Positions 36,629 to 44,017 of a stretch of DNA of 44,017 bases are shown here, piece after piece. Within the stretch, counting starts at the first letter, position 1. Every line of letters begins with the position of its first letter. The notes below the pieces were generated by a model. The model was not told where the DNA came from. It was given only the letters and a program-made list of their open reading frames with translations, and made no database searches. The stretch is from the NCBI RefSeq assembly GCF_002895565.1, contig NZ_AZRN01000008.1:1-44017 (forward strand), given 5' to 3'. The translations under genes were made by a program, and so were the position numbers. Origin of the DNA: Petrotoga mexicana DSM 14811. Lineage in GTDB: Bacteria; Thermotogota; Thermotogae; Petrotogales; Petrotogaceae.

Positions 36629-37626
36629 ATCAAGAATACAAAGGCGTATGGACGATAGCGGAGGTAAATGATGGAAAAATAGAAACGGTATCGTACGAAC
36701 TGCTTTCATGGGGAAAGGACTTAGCCACAAAATTGAACGTTGAACTATCAAGTGTAGTAATATCAAACAAAGCGGAAAATTTGGATAGCCTTATTCAACA
36801 TGGGGCTGACAACGTGTACTATGTTGAAGATGAAAAACTAGAACATTTTTATCCAGATGTACACACAAACATACTTAAAAAAATGGTAGAAGATTTTAAA
36901 CCTGAAATAATACTAGCATCTGCAACTACAAAGGGAAGAACTCTCATGCCTGCTCTTGCTGCAAAATTAAACACTGGCTTAACAGCAGATTGTACAGATT
37001 TTGAAATAGAAGAAAAAACAAGATCACTGATACAAATAAGGCCTGCTATAGGTGGAAACGTGATGGCAAAGATAAAAACAATAACAAAACCACAGATGGC
37101 TACGGTAAGACCTAAATCAAAACTGCCTTTAGCTAAAGACGAAAACAGGAAAGGGAAAATAACAAAAATAAAATACGATGAAGAACTCTATCAATCAAAA
37201 TATAGATGGATAGAATTTAAAAAAGACAAAACCAGCGTACAACCACTTCAGCAAGCTGATGTAATCGTAGCTGGGGGTAAAGGGTTAAAAAAATCCGAGA
37301 ACTTCAAATACTTACAAAATCTATCAAAAAAATTAAAAGGTGCAGTCGGTGCGACAAGGGCGGTAGTAGATATGGGGTGGATAGACTACTCCCACCAAGT
37401 GGGACTTTCCGGAAAAACCGTTAGCCCAAAACTGTACATAGCGATTGGAATATCCGGTGCGGTGCAACACTTAGCTGGAATGTCGTCATCTAAATATATT
37501 ATAGCGATAAACAAGGATCCAGAAGCACCGATTTTCAAGGTATCTGATCTTGGAATAGTATGTGATGCTTTAGATATACTACCGCTGTTAGAAAAAGAAA
37601 TAAAATCAGGTGATAAAAATGATTGA
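36625..37626 (+). CDS. etfA: Electron transfer flavoprotein alpha subunit
   Basis: EtfA binds FAD and docks on the dehydrogenase. The 333-residue protein has the N-terminal EtfA domain (ILASATTKGRTLMPALAAKL at about 97-116) and the C-terminal FAD-binding domain. The latter shows VAGGKGLKK, GATRAVVDMGW, QVGLSGKTVSPKLYIAIGIS and AGMSSSKYIIAINKDPEAP, ending in the CDALDILPLL helix. There is no N-terminal ferredoxin-like extension of the kind reported for LctC of Acetobacterium. Translation is probably coupled to etfB and to the downstream dehydrogenase, with overlaps of 4 and 8 bases. Confidence 0.92.
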   Translation: MNQEYKGVWTIAEVNDGKIETVSYELLSWGKDLATKLNVELSSVVISNKAENLDSLIQHGADNVYYVEDEKLEHFYPDVHTNILKKMVEDFKPEIILASATTKGRTLMPALAAKLNTGLTADCTDFEIEEKTRSLIQIRPAIGGNVMAKIKTITKPQMATVRPKSKLPLAKDENRKGKITKIKYDEELYQSKYRWIEFKKDKTSVQPLQQADVIVAGGKGLKKSENFKYLQNLSKKLKGAVGATRAVVDMGWIDYSHQVGLSGKTVSPKLYIAIGISGAVQHLAGMSSSKYIIAINKDPEAPIFKVSDLGIVCDALDILPLLEKEIKSGDKND

Positions 37627-39037
37627 ATACAGAAAGGTAACTACCACTACTGTTGAAAAGTTGAGAAAAATATTAAAAAACGATGCACTACTGATATACG
37701 ATGATACAGAAAGTCTAAAAAGTTATTCAAACGACGAATCAGGTGGAGAGTATTACGCAAATATGCCAGAGGTTGTAGTAAAACCGGAAACCAAAGAGCA
37801 AATATCCCAAATAATAAAACTGGCAAACAACGAAATGATCCCCATAACACCAAGAGGAGCTGGCAGTGGATTGGCTGGGGCGGATATACCAATATTTGGA
37901 GGTATAGTAATATCACTTGAGAGAATGAACAAAATAATAGAAATAGATTCAGAAAACTTAGTTGCTGTGGTTGAACCAGGTGTGGTTACAAACGATCTAT
38001 GTAGGATTGTATCAGAAAAGGGATTATACTACGCAGGATATCCTATGAGTGTAGAAACGAGTTTCATTGGAGGTAATGTTGCTACTAATGCAGGTGGAAG
38101 TAAGGTAATAAAATATGGAAACACAGCTCATCATATATTGGGATTAGAGATGGTAATGCCTGACGGCGAGATAGTAGAATATGGAGGAAAAAGAAGGAAA
38201 GATTCAAGTGGTTACAACCTATTACAACTTTTCATTGGCTCAGAAGGAACGCTCGGAATATTCACAAAGATATACGTAAATCTCATACCCCAGCCAGGAA
38301 AAGTTGTTGACCTGCTGGTTCCCTTTGAAAGTGTAGAAAAGGCTATAAGCAATGTCGCACCATTAATGGTCGAGACAAAGAGTTTACCCTCAGGAATAGA
38401 ATTCATAGACAAGAAATCCATTTACTATGCTTCAAAATACACGGGAATGAAATTACCATACCAGGACGAGGTAGAATCTTATCTTATAGTTCAATACGAG
38501 GCAACGAGCTTACAAGAGATTGAAGAATTGTATGAAAAAGGCGGGAAAGCCTTACAAAAAAACGGAGCAAAAGATGTATTCATAGCAGATAACAGAAGTA
38601 ACTCAGAAAAGATATGGCGTATGAGAAGAAACTGGTTGGAAAGCTTAAAAGCTGTAGATCCATATGTACCAACTGGAGATGTCGTAGTACCAACATCTAA
38701 GATTCCTGAAATGATGAAATACATCAATGAAGTATCTAACGAGTTCAAAATAGATATCCCGGTTGCAGGGCATGCAGCCGATGGTAACCTCCATCCTGCA
38801 CCATTAAAACCAAAAAACCTCCCACCGAATGAATGGAAAACCTTATCGGAAGAGATACTTGGAAAAATAGCGATGAAAGCCGCCCAAATGGGTGGTGCCA
38901 TAAGCGGGGAACATGGAGTAGGGTTCATAAAAAAGGAATTACTAAAAAAGACAAAACCAAAACAGTATAAATGGATGCAAGAGGTAAAAGAAGCATTTGA
39001 CCCTAATAACATCATGAACCCAGGAAAGTTATTCTAA
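37619..39037 (+). CDS. FAD-linked 2-hydroxyacid dehydrogenase, probable ETF-dependent lactate dehydrogenase (LctD/GlcD family)
   Basis: A 472-residue flavoprotein of the VAO/PCMH fold. It has the FAD_binding_4 domain with TPRGAGSGLAGADIPIFGG, VAVVEPGVVTNDL and SFIGGNVATNAGGSKVIKYG, and the FAD-oxidase C-terminal domain. The latter includes PVAGHAADGNLHP, with the metal-binding His, and GAISGEHGVGFIKKE. No iron-sulfur domain is present. GlcD glycolate oxidase and D-lactate dehydrogenases share this architecture; the larA-etfB-etfA context favours D-lactate oxidation to pyruvate with electrons passed to ETF. The ATG at 37619 is chosen, since AGGTGA is just before it and the alternative GTG at 37610 is part of that site. 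Confidence 0.88.
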   Translation: MIEYRKVTTTTVEKLRKILKNDALLIYDDTESLKSYSNDESGGEYYANMPEVVVKPETKEQISQIIKLANNEMIPITPRGAGSGLAGADIPIFGGIVISLERMNKIIEIDSENLVAVVEPGVVTNDLCRIVSEKGLYYAGYPMSVETSFIGGNVATNAGGSKVIKYGNTAHHILGLEMVMPDGEIVEYGGKRRKDSSGYNLLQLFIGSEGTLGIFTKIYVNLIPQPGKVVDLLVPFESVEKAISNVAPLMVETKSLPSGIEFIDKKSIYYASKYTGMKLPYQDEVESYLIVQYEATSLQEIEELYEKGGKALQKNGAKDVFIADNRSNSEKIWRMRRNWLESLKAVDPYVPTGDVVVPTSKIPEMMKYINEVSNEFKIDIPVAGHAADGNLHPAPLKPKNLPPNEWKTLSEEILGKIAMKAAQMGGAISGEHGVGFIKKELLKKTKPKQYKWMQEVKEAFDPNNIMNPGKLF

Positions 39038-39064
39038 AAAATTTTCAAAGAAAAGGTGATAATT

Positions 39065-40522
39065 TTGAAATATCTACACTTAGCTATTGACCTCGGGGCG
39101 TCAGGTGGAAAAGTAATGGCAGGTAGCATACATAATGACAAACTTATATTGAGTGAAGTAAACCGTTTTCCAAACTCCCCAGTTGAAATAAATGGAATAT
39201 CTTATTGGAACATTTTGAATTTGTACAATCATATAATTGAGAGCATTCAAATAGCTCAAAAAAATGATCAAAAGATTCTATCTTTAGGAATAGATAGTTG
39301 GGGAGTGGACTTCGGACTTTTAAACGAAAACGGTTATTTAATAAACAATCCAGTTCATTACAGGAATATGTTTAAGACTAATATAATGCAAGAGGCAATA
39401 GAAAAAGCTGGCAAGAAATGGATATATGAACACTCTCCAACACAGTTTCAACCGTTCAATACATTGTACCAAATATTAGCCTACCAAAAATACGCTCCAG
39501 ATTTTGTCAAAATATCAAAAGACCTGTTGATGATCCCTTCATTATTAAATTATTTTTTAACCGGTGAAAAAGCTATTGATTTCACAATGGCTACAACTAC
39601 TCAAATTTATAATCATAGAAAAAGAAATTGGGACGAAGAAATAATGAAAAAGTTTGACATTCCTGATATATTACCTGAAATAGTCCCTGCTGGTACGAAT
39701 ATTGGTAAAATAAAAAAAGATGTATTAAATAACAATTCAAACATAGATGTAATTCTGCCAGCCAGTCATGATACTGGATCTGCATATGCTGCAATAGCTT
39801 CAGATCCCTCAGATACCTTGTTCATTAGCTTAGGAACATGGTGCTTAACTGGTGCTATTGTTAAAGAGGTCCCCTTCAACGAAGAACTCATGGAAAACAA
39901 TTTAGCCGCAGAGGGTTGTTTGGATGGATCCTTTAGAATATTGGCAAACGTTACAGGCATGTGGTTAATTCAGGGTATTATAAAAAGTCTTAACTTGCCG
40001 GATAACGGCGATACTTATCAAAAAATTACAGATATGGCACAGAATGCAAAACCATTTTCTTCTTATATCAATGTAGATGATCCTTCTTTACAAAATCCTC
40101 AAGACATGATACAGGCAATAATTCAGCAGTCTATAAAAGATAATGATACCGTTTTAAATGAAACATCTCAGGTTATAAGAACGGCATTGGAAGGGATTGC
40201 CTTCAAAGTAAATGAAGTTAAAGAAAAACTATCAAAGATATTGAAAATCGATTTTAAAAGAGTTCATGCGGTAGGTGGAGGAACCAGAAATAAATTACTT
40301 TGTCAATTCATTGCGGATGCAACAGGACTCACTGTTTTAACTGGTCCTATTGAAGGAACCGCAGTGGGTAACTTAGTTTCCCAGTTATACGCCCTGAAAT
40401 TTCTAAAAAACTTTGAAGAAGCAAGGGACTTAATAAAAAGATCTTTCGACTTTCAAATTTTTGAGCCTAAAGAATATGACGTCTGGAAAGAGGCTTTTGC
40501 TTCTTTTCAAAAGAAAAAATGA
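39065..40522 (+). CDS. rhaB: Rhamnulokinase, FGGY family
   Basis: Phosphorylates L-rhamnulose to L-rhamnulose-1-phosphate. The 485-residue length is close to E. coli RhaB (489). The N-terminal ATPase-fold motif is AIDLGASGGKVMAG; also visible are IDSWGVDFGLL, ASHDTGSAYAA, LGTWCLTGAI with the following NLAAEG, and the ATP-binding VHAVGGGTRNKLLCQ with TGPIEGTAVGN. These are typical of RhaB among FGGY kinases. The TTG at 39065 follows AAAGGTGA at good spacing; the upstream GTG is within that site. It closes the rhamnose-lactate operon before a strong terminator. Confidence 0.92.
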   Translation: MKYLHLAIDLGASGGKVMAGSIHNDKLILSEVNRFPNSPVEINGISYWNILNLYNHIIESIQIAQKNDQKILSLGIDSWGVDFGLLNENGYLINNPVHYRNMFKTNIMQEAIEKAGKKWIYEHSPTQFQPFNTLYQILAYQKYAPDFVKISKDLLMIPSLLNYFLTGEKAIDFTMATTTQIYNHRKRNWDEEIMKKFDIPDILPEIVPAGTNIGKIKKDVLNNNSNIDVILPASHDTGSAYAAIASDPSDTLFISLGTWCLTGAIVKEVPFNEELMENNLAAEGCLDGSFRILANVTGMWLIQGIIKSLNLPDNGDTYQKITDMAQNAKPFSSYINVDDPSLQNPQDMIQAIIQQSIKDNDTVLNETSQVIRTALEGIAFKVNEVKEKLSKILKIDFKRVHAVGGGTRNKLLCQFIADATGLTVLTGPIEGTAVGNLVSQLYALKFLKNFEEARDLIKRSFDFQIFEPKEYDVWKEAFASFQKKK

Positions 40523-40534
40523 CATGATTAATAC

Positions 40535-40570
40535 AACCAAAAGGCGGACACTTGTCCGCTTTTGGTTTAT
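40535..40570 (+). terminator. Intrinsic terminator of the rhamnose-lactate operon
   Basis: AACCAAAAGGCGGACA pairs with TGTCCGCTTTTGGTT, with one bulged base and a short loop, followed by a T-rich stretch. It begins 13 bases after the kinase stop. The remaining sequence to 40740 is AT-rich, with no gene seen. Confidence 0.88.
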
Positions 40571-40740
40571 TATGGGGGTAGATTTCGAACTTTCTCAAGA
40601 AAGTAATAAATAATGAATATTAAAAAACAAATTTGTTGTTAAAATAAACTTAATATTCCTTTATATTTTTTTATCTTAAATTCATTTAATTTTTATAAAA
40701 TCAACTGTAACAAAATTTTTCACATATGGGGGGGGTAAAT

Positions 40741-41442
40741 ATGAAAAAAACTGTTTGGTTAATAACGTTGATTATTCTTTTAGTAGGTTTAGTGTTTTCA
40801 CAAGAAGTAAAAAACGGTCAGTATGGAGGACTTGGCGGTGGAGATATTGGTGCTCAATGGCTTGATGTTAAAGAATTAAATACACAGTTAAAAGCCGCTG
40901 GACTTCCTGAATTAAATGAAGTGGCTTTAGCTAACGGGGGTGGGGGTTATGGAGTAATGGGAAGATTTATAATAGGGGGAGAAGGATACGGTATAGCTAC
41001 TAAAAAGAAATCTAGTGAGAAAACGGTACAACTCGACATTGGTTATGGAACATTCAATATTGGTTATTTGATCTTTTCTAAACAGTCTTTTCGAATGTAC
41101 GTTCTTGGAGGTATTGGTGGTGGTGGAATATCCTTGAAAATTTCCCAAGACCCTGATTCTACAGATTTTGAAGACACTTTGTCCACTTTCAACGAAAATA
41201 CTCTTTATACCGAATTTCCTATCTTTAAAGTAGGAATAAATGCTGATTACATATTATCTTTTAGTGATGATGAGAGAGCCGGAGGTTTGGCTATTGGTTT
41301 GGCAGCAGGGTACACATATGCACCTGTTGGCTTGGTGAGTAGTTGGAAATTATCCGAAAGAACCATTGGAAGTGTACCAAATTTCGGACCCACAGGTCCA
41401 TATATTACTTTTAGAATAGGTGGTGGAGGATTCGCCTTTTAA
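40741..41442 (+). CDS. Exported glycine-rich protein, predicted small outer-membrane beta-barrel
   Basis: I do not recognise a named family. The 233-residue product has a signal peptide (Lys-Lys, then a hydrophobic run ending VGLVFS, cleavage near residue 20). The mature part is rich in Gly and in alternating strands: YGVMGRFIIGGEGYGI, TVQLDIGYGTFNIGYLIF, MYVLGGIGGGGISLKI and similar. The last residue is Phe, in a strand reading YITFRIGGGGFAF, matching the C-terminal signal of barrels inserted by the Bam machinery. An outer 'toga' protein is therefore plausible. The ATG at 40741 follows a run of seven Gs as ribosome site; the ATG at 40726 precedes it and is rejected. The peroxiredoxin gene follows 19 bases later. 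Confidence 0.75.
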   Translation: MKKTVWLITLIILLVGLVFSQEVKNGQYGGLGGGDIGAQWLDVKELNTQLKAAGLPELNEVALANGGGGYGVMGRFIIGGEGYGIATKKKSSEKTVQLDIGYGTFNIGYLIFSKQSFRMYVLGGIGGGGISLKISQDPDSTDFEDTLSTFNENTLYTEFPIFKVGINADYILSFSDDERAGGLAIGLAAGYTYAPVGLVSSWKLSERTIGSVPNFGPTGPYITFRIGGGGFAF

Positions 41443-41461
41443 AAAAAGAAAGGGGTTTAAA

Positions 41462-41950
41462 ATGAGATATCTAAATTTTGGAATAGGTGATAAAATCCCA
41501 GAGTTTTCACTTAAAGATGTTGATGGTAATCAGATTAATAGCAGGGATTTTATTGGAAAATGGCTTGTCCTCTATTTTTATCCGCGAGATAACACTCCTG
41601 GTTGTACTAAAGAAGCAGTTGATTTTTCAAACTACTTAGAAGATTTTAAAAAATATAATTGCCAAATAGTTGGGGTAAGTCCCGATACTGTAGAAAAACA
41701 TGCAAACTTTAAAGAAAAACACAATTTAAAAGTGATTTTACTAAGTGACCCTGAACATTCCATTCTGGAAAAATTTGGTGTTTGGCAACTAAAAAAGAAT
41801 TATGGTAAAGAAAATTGGGGAGTTGTCAGATCAACACTTCTGATAGATCCAAATGGAATTATTAAAAAAGTATGGGAAAATGTAAGAGTAAAAGATCATG
41901 TTTTAGAGGTATTGGAAAGCTTGAAAGATCTATCAAACAACAGGGAGTAA
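41462..41950 (+). CDS. bcp: Thiol peroxidase, Bcp/PrxQ-type peroxiredoxin
   Basis: Reduces hydrogen peroxide and organic peroxides in the cytoplasm. The 162-residue protein shows FYPRDNTPGCTKEA with the peroxidatic Cys48, the VGVSPDTVEKH segment and the conserved Arg in GVVRSTLLIDPNG. The resolving Cys normally five residues after the peroxidatic one is absent (Val follows instead). Another Cys at residue 67 might serve, or the enzyme acts as a 1-Cys form. The ATG at 41462 is preferred because AAAGGGG lies upstream; the longer frame would extend into the preceding gene. The stop codon sits in the loop of the terminator. Confidence 0.92.
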   Translation: MRYLNFGIGDKIPEFSLKDVDGNQINSRDFIGKWLVLYFYPRDNTPGCTKEAVDFSNYLEDFKKYNCQIVGVSPDTVEKHANFKEKHNLKVILLSDPEHSILEKFGVWQLKKNYGKENWGVVRSTLLIDPNGIIKKVWENVRVKDHVLEVLESLKDLSNNRE

Positions 41951-41972
41951 ACTCCCTGTTGTTTGTAATAGT
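41934..41972 (+). terminator. Intrinsic terminator overlapping the bcp stop
   Basis: A perfect 15-bp inverted repeat (41934-41948 with 41951-41965), centred on the TAA stop, is followed by a short T-containing stretch. The left arm is thus the last codons of bcp. The T-run is interrupted, so strength is uncertain. Confidence 0.75.
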
Positions 41973-42004
41973 CTATTTTATTGAATTCTTCTACTGCCTA
42001 CTAC

Positions 42005-42094
42005 CTAGTTGACCATTGTACATGAACAAATATGAGCATGAATAAGTTCTTCCTTTGCTTGGACTTTCATCCAATTAGCAAATCCTTCTAAATA
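42005..42094 (-). pseudogene. Relic of a ferritin gene
   Basis: Between two stop codons the minus strand reads YLEGFANWMKVQAKEELIHA followed by HICSCTMVN. The first 20 residues closely match the ferritin helix-B region (a G-F-A-N-W-M/F-x-x-Q-x-x-E-E-x-x-H-A pattern with the ferroxidase Glu and His). The conserved HAM that should follow is replaced by HAH and unrelated sequence. No full-length frame extends either way. The rest of the 247-base gap (41951-42197) holds no gene apart from the promoter of the chemotaxis gene. Confidence 0.5.
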
Positions 42095-42133
42095 TTAATT
42101 AAACAGTGAAATTCACTTTTTATATTACTTTAG

Positions 42134-42162
42134 TTTACTAATTTTTTCGGATATGGTATAAT
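42134..42162 (+). promoter_or_regulatory. Promoter of the chemotaxis receptor gene
   Basis: TTTACT (42134-42139), a 17-base spacer and TATAAT (42157-42162) with an extended TG (42154-42155). Located 36 bases before the ATG. Confidence 0.7.
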
Positions 42163-42197
42163 TTTTAAGAAAACGATTCCAGGAAGGGGGAACTCAA

Positions 42198-44017
42198 ATG
42201 AAAAAATTTGACCTATCTAAAGTTCATTGGTTTAATAAATTTGGTAACAAAATAGGAATTATGTTGATTCTTTTCGCTCTGATACCTAGTGTGTTTTTTG
42301 TAATATACATTACAAATGCCATTCAAAAAAACTCTGAGCAAAACGAGGCACAAGTATCGGCTTTGATTGAATCCTTGAATAATGATTATTCGGATCAAAT
42401 TAATGAATATAACTCTTTAATTCAAGAGCAACTAAACCAATACAACGACTATTTAACTAATCAAATAAAAAACATAGAAGCACAATTTTCTGAACAACTA
42501 GAAAAAAATTATACAGATTCTTTTGATAATTCTTTAGAGACCTTAAGTCAAGTTTTTACCAATTTCATAGATACTCAAAAAAATTCACTTGAAAAATCAG
42601 GAAAAATGATAGCTGCTATTCCGGGTATTCAAGAGAAAACTGCTTCAAAATCTATTTCCCTGATTGAGAGATACAGTTTACTTGAGCCTTACGTAACATC
42701 TCAGCAGTACAACGGCATTCAACTTTGGGTCATGAACAGTCCTGATACTCCTGGGAGTGGTTTGGAAATAACTTCAAAAAATGCTTCGTATAAAGTACAA
42801 AAAAAGGCCGAAACGTATTTACCAGGATATGAATATACAAAAGAGTTGAATATTGAAGATTTTTTAAATAACCAATTTAAAACAATTCTAGACATTGGTT
42901 ATATGACTCCAGTCATAGAAAGTAAGTCTTTCGATTCTACGCCTTATTTTATCGGAATTTTTCCCATTGTTGATCCTATTGCTACAAATACTGTAAATGG
43001 ATTTTTAGTAATATTAGAAGAGTTCGATAATCAGAAATTGTTGGAAATATCGAAACTTCTAAACGCATATATCACTTTATTCGATAAAGACTTCAAAGTT
43101 GTTTATTCAAATCTACCAGAAGAGGAAGTTTCTTTAAACGAAAGTAAATTAAATGAGCGATTTATCACCGAAGAAATAATCAACAAACAGTTGAGAAGTT
43201 TTTATTTTCAAATAGATGAATTTGATGGCATATATCTTCAAATTGCCAAAGAATTCCAAACATTAGAGACATCAGTCAATATCCCTTTACAAACATCTTT
43301 TGAACTACCTTCATTGACCCCAAAAAAAGTAGATTTCGAATTAGACTTAGGCTTGAACAAAATTATCAGAAACGTTATGTTTGGATTGTTAATTCTAATC
43401 GTCATTATTATTGTTGTTTCTTATTTATTTACAAAACAATTTGGAAATAGAATTGAACGATTAACAAATGCAGTTAAAAAACTTTCAAAAGGAGACTTAA
43501 CGGTAAACTTTGAAAGTAAAAGCAAAGACGAAATAGGACAGATGGCCAATGCTCTATCAGAAATGAGTAAAGAATTAAGAAGATCCATGGGGTCAATAAG
43601 GCAGGCATCAGACAAAGTAGAAAACGCATCAGAAAGTCTAACACGATCATCACAAGAAAGCAGAAAGAACTCAGAAGAACTCAAAGACCAGATGGACAAG
43701 ATACAAACAAGTACAGAAGAAACAGCAGGAAACGTAGAAGAAGTAACCTCAGGGGTAGACGAAGTGGCAAGGGCAGCACAAGGTGTATCCCAAGACGCGC
43801 AAAGATTAAGTGAAGAAGCAGATGAAACGAGTAAAGCTGCAGAAGAAGGAAGCAAAACGATAGAAAGTATAAGTCAAGCGGTGAAAGAAGCGGTAGAAAG
43901 GACAAAAGAAAGTCAAAAAGAAGTAGAAACACTCGCAAACAACGCCAAGAACGTACAAAGTATAGTAGAAACGATAAACTCGATAACGGAACAAACGAAC
44001 CTGTTGGCACTAAACGC
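42198..44017 (+). CDS. Methyl-accepting chemotaxis protein, 3'-truncated by the window edge
   Basis: A transmembrane chemoreceptor feeding CheA/CheY and hence the FliM/FliY switch. I translated it from the ATG at 42198, preceded by GGAAGGGGG; 606 codons are open to the edge. Residues about 20-42 form TM1. Residues 45-390 form the extracytoplasmic sensor: a long Gln/Asn/Glu-rich helical part first, then a probable Cache-like fold. TM2 lies at about 391-412, with HAMP at about 413-465 (ERLTNAVKKLSKGDLTVNF). The start of the methyl-accepting signalling helix follows, reaching the NSITEQTNLLALN hairpin motif just before the cut. Ligand unknown. The signalling part is markedly T-poor compared with the sensor part. 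Confidence 0.93.
   Translation, partial: MKKFDLSKVHWFNKFGNKIGIMLILFALIPSVFFVIYITNAIQKNSEQNEAQVSALIESLNNDYSDQINEYNSLIQEQLNQYNDYLTNQIKNIEAQFSEQLEKNYTDSFDNSLETLSQVFTNFIDTQKNSLEKSGKMIAAIPGIQEKTASKSISLIERYSLLEPYVTSQQYNGIQLWVMNSPDTPGSGLEITSKNASYKVQKKAETYLPGYEYTKELNIEDFLNNQFKTILDIGYMTPVIESKSFDSTPYFIGIFPIVDPIATNTVNGFLVILEEFDNQKLLEISKLLNAYITLFDKDFKVVYSNLPEEEVSLNESKLNERFITEEIINKQLRSFYFQIDEFDGIYLQIAKEFQTLETSVNIPLQTSFELPSLTPKKVDFELDLGLNKIIRNVMFGLLILIVIIIVVSYLFTKQFGNRIERLTNAVKKLSKGDLTVNFESKSKDEIGQMANALSEMSKELRRSMGSIRQASDKVENASESLTRSSQESRKNSEELKDQMDKIQTSTEETAGNVEEVTSGVDEVARAAQGVSQDAQRLSEEADETSKAAEEGSKTIESISQAVKEAVERTKESQKEVETLANNAKNVQSIVETINSITEQTNLLALN

Noticed and set aside
38491-39015. 174-residue minus-strand open frame
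   Set aside because: It is the shadow of the conserved FAD-oxidase C-terminal domain on the plus strand.
37619-39037. Glycolate oxidase subunit GlcD
   Set aside because: No glcE or glcF gene is adjacent; larA and etfBA are, which favours a lactate role, though the family alone cannot decide.
43421-44010. Overlapping minus-strand frames (144, 109 and 62 residues) with hydrophobic composition
   Set aside because: They mirror the T-poor receptor coding strand, which gives Leu/Phe/Ser-rich antisense translations; the receptor frame is complete and conserved.

Overview
The window looks like a chromosomal segment of an AT-rich, flagellated, anaerobic member of the Thermotogota, most like the Petrotoga branch. 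This is inferred from the gene families (FlbD, FliY, a heterodimeric ABC exporter of the TM287/TM288 kind, and a GH4-DeoR-rhamnose gene cluster that I recall from Thermotoga) and from the codon usage. No rRNA gene is present to settle it. I see no tRNA or rRNA gene, CRISPR array, insertion sequence or prophage.

Layout. (1) 1-12297: a flagellar operon on the + strand: fliK (5' end outside the window), flgD, flgE, flbD, motA, motB, fliL, fliM, fliY and a small secreted protein. FliK and FlgE are greatly enlarged by internal repeats. (2) 12303-20526: housekeeping genes: a metallo-beta-lactamase-fold hydrolase (-), a two-gene ABC exporter and an alpha/beta hydrolase (+), and uvrA (-). (3) 20842-25958: a surface-sugar region with a UDP-GlcNAc 2-epimerase, a second epimerase gene broken by one TAG codon, and a glycosyltransferase. 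Between the two epimerase genes, on the opposite strand, is a two-gene cassette that I read as a Kiwa-type anti-phage system (kwaA-kwaB). (4) 26137-40570: sugar catabolism. A LacI-type regulator with a palindrome at its predicted transcription start precedes a GH4 enzyme with the CHGH motif of alpha-glucuronidases. A DeoR-type regulator is divergent from a long operon: aldolase, L-rhamnose isomerase, GH78 alpha-L-rhamnosidase, a relic of an aldehyde dehydrogenase, LarA-type lactate racemase, EtfB, EtfA, a FAD-linked lactate/glycolate dehydrogenase, rhamnulokinase, terminator. (5) 40741-44017: a small predicted outer-membrane protein, a Bcp-type peroxiredoxin, a ferritin relic, and a methyl-accepting chemotaxis protein cut by the right edge.

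How the parts work together. The rhamnose operon reads as one continuous route. Rhamnosides are cleaved in the cytoplasm by GH78. L-rhamnose becomes L-rhamnulose (isomerase), then L-rhamnulose-1-phosphate (kinase), then DHAP plus L-lactaldehyde (aldolase). The lactaldehyde dehydrogenase step survives only as a stump here, but the same operon carries what is needed downstream of it: a lactate racemase and an ETF-linked lactate dehydrogenase resembling the electron-confurcating Lct complex of Acetobacterium. I consider this nesting and the Kiwa-like pair the two most interesting features, followed by the EF-hand-like repeats in the hook protein and a repeated leader element with two alternative hairpins.

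Many start codons were moved from the longest open frame to a downstream codon, because the upstream GTG or ATG lies inside the Shine-Dalgarno sequence itself. Family assignments come from motifs recognised by eye; no database search was run.
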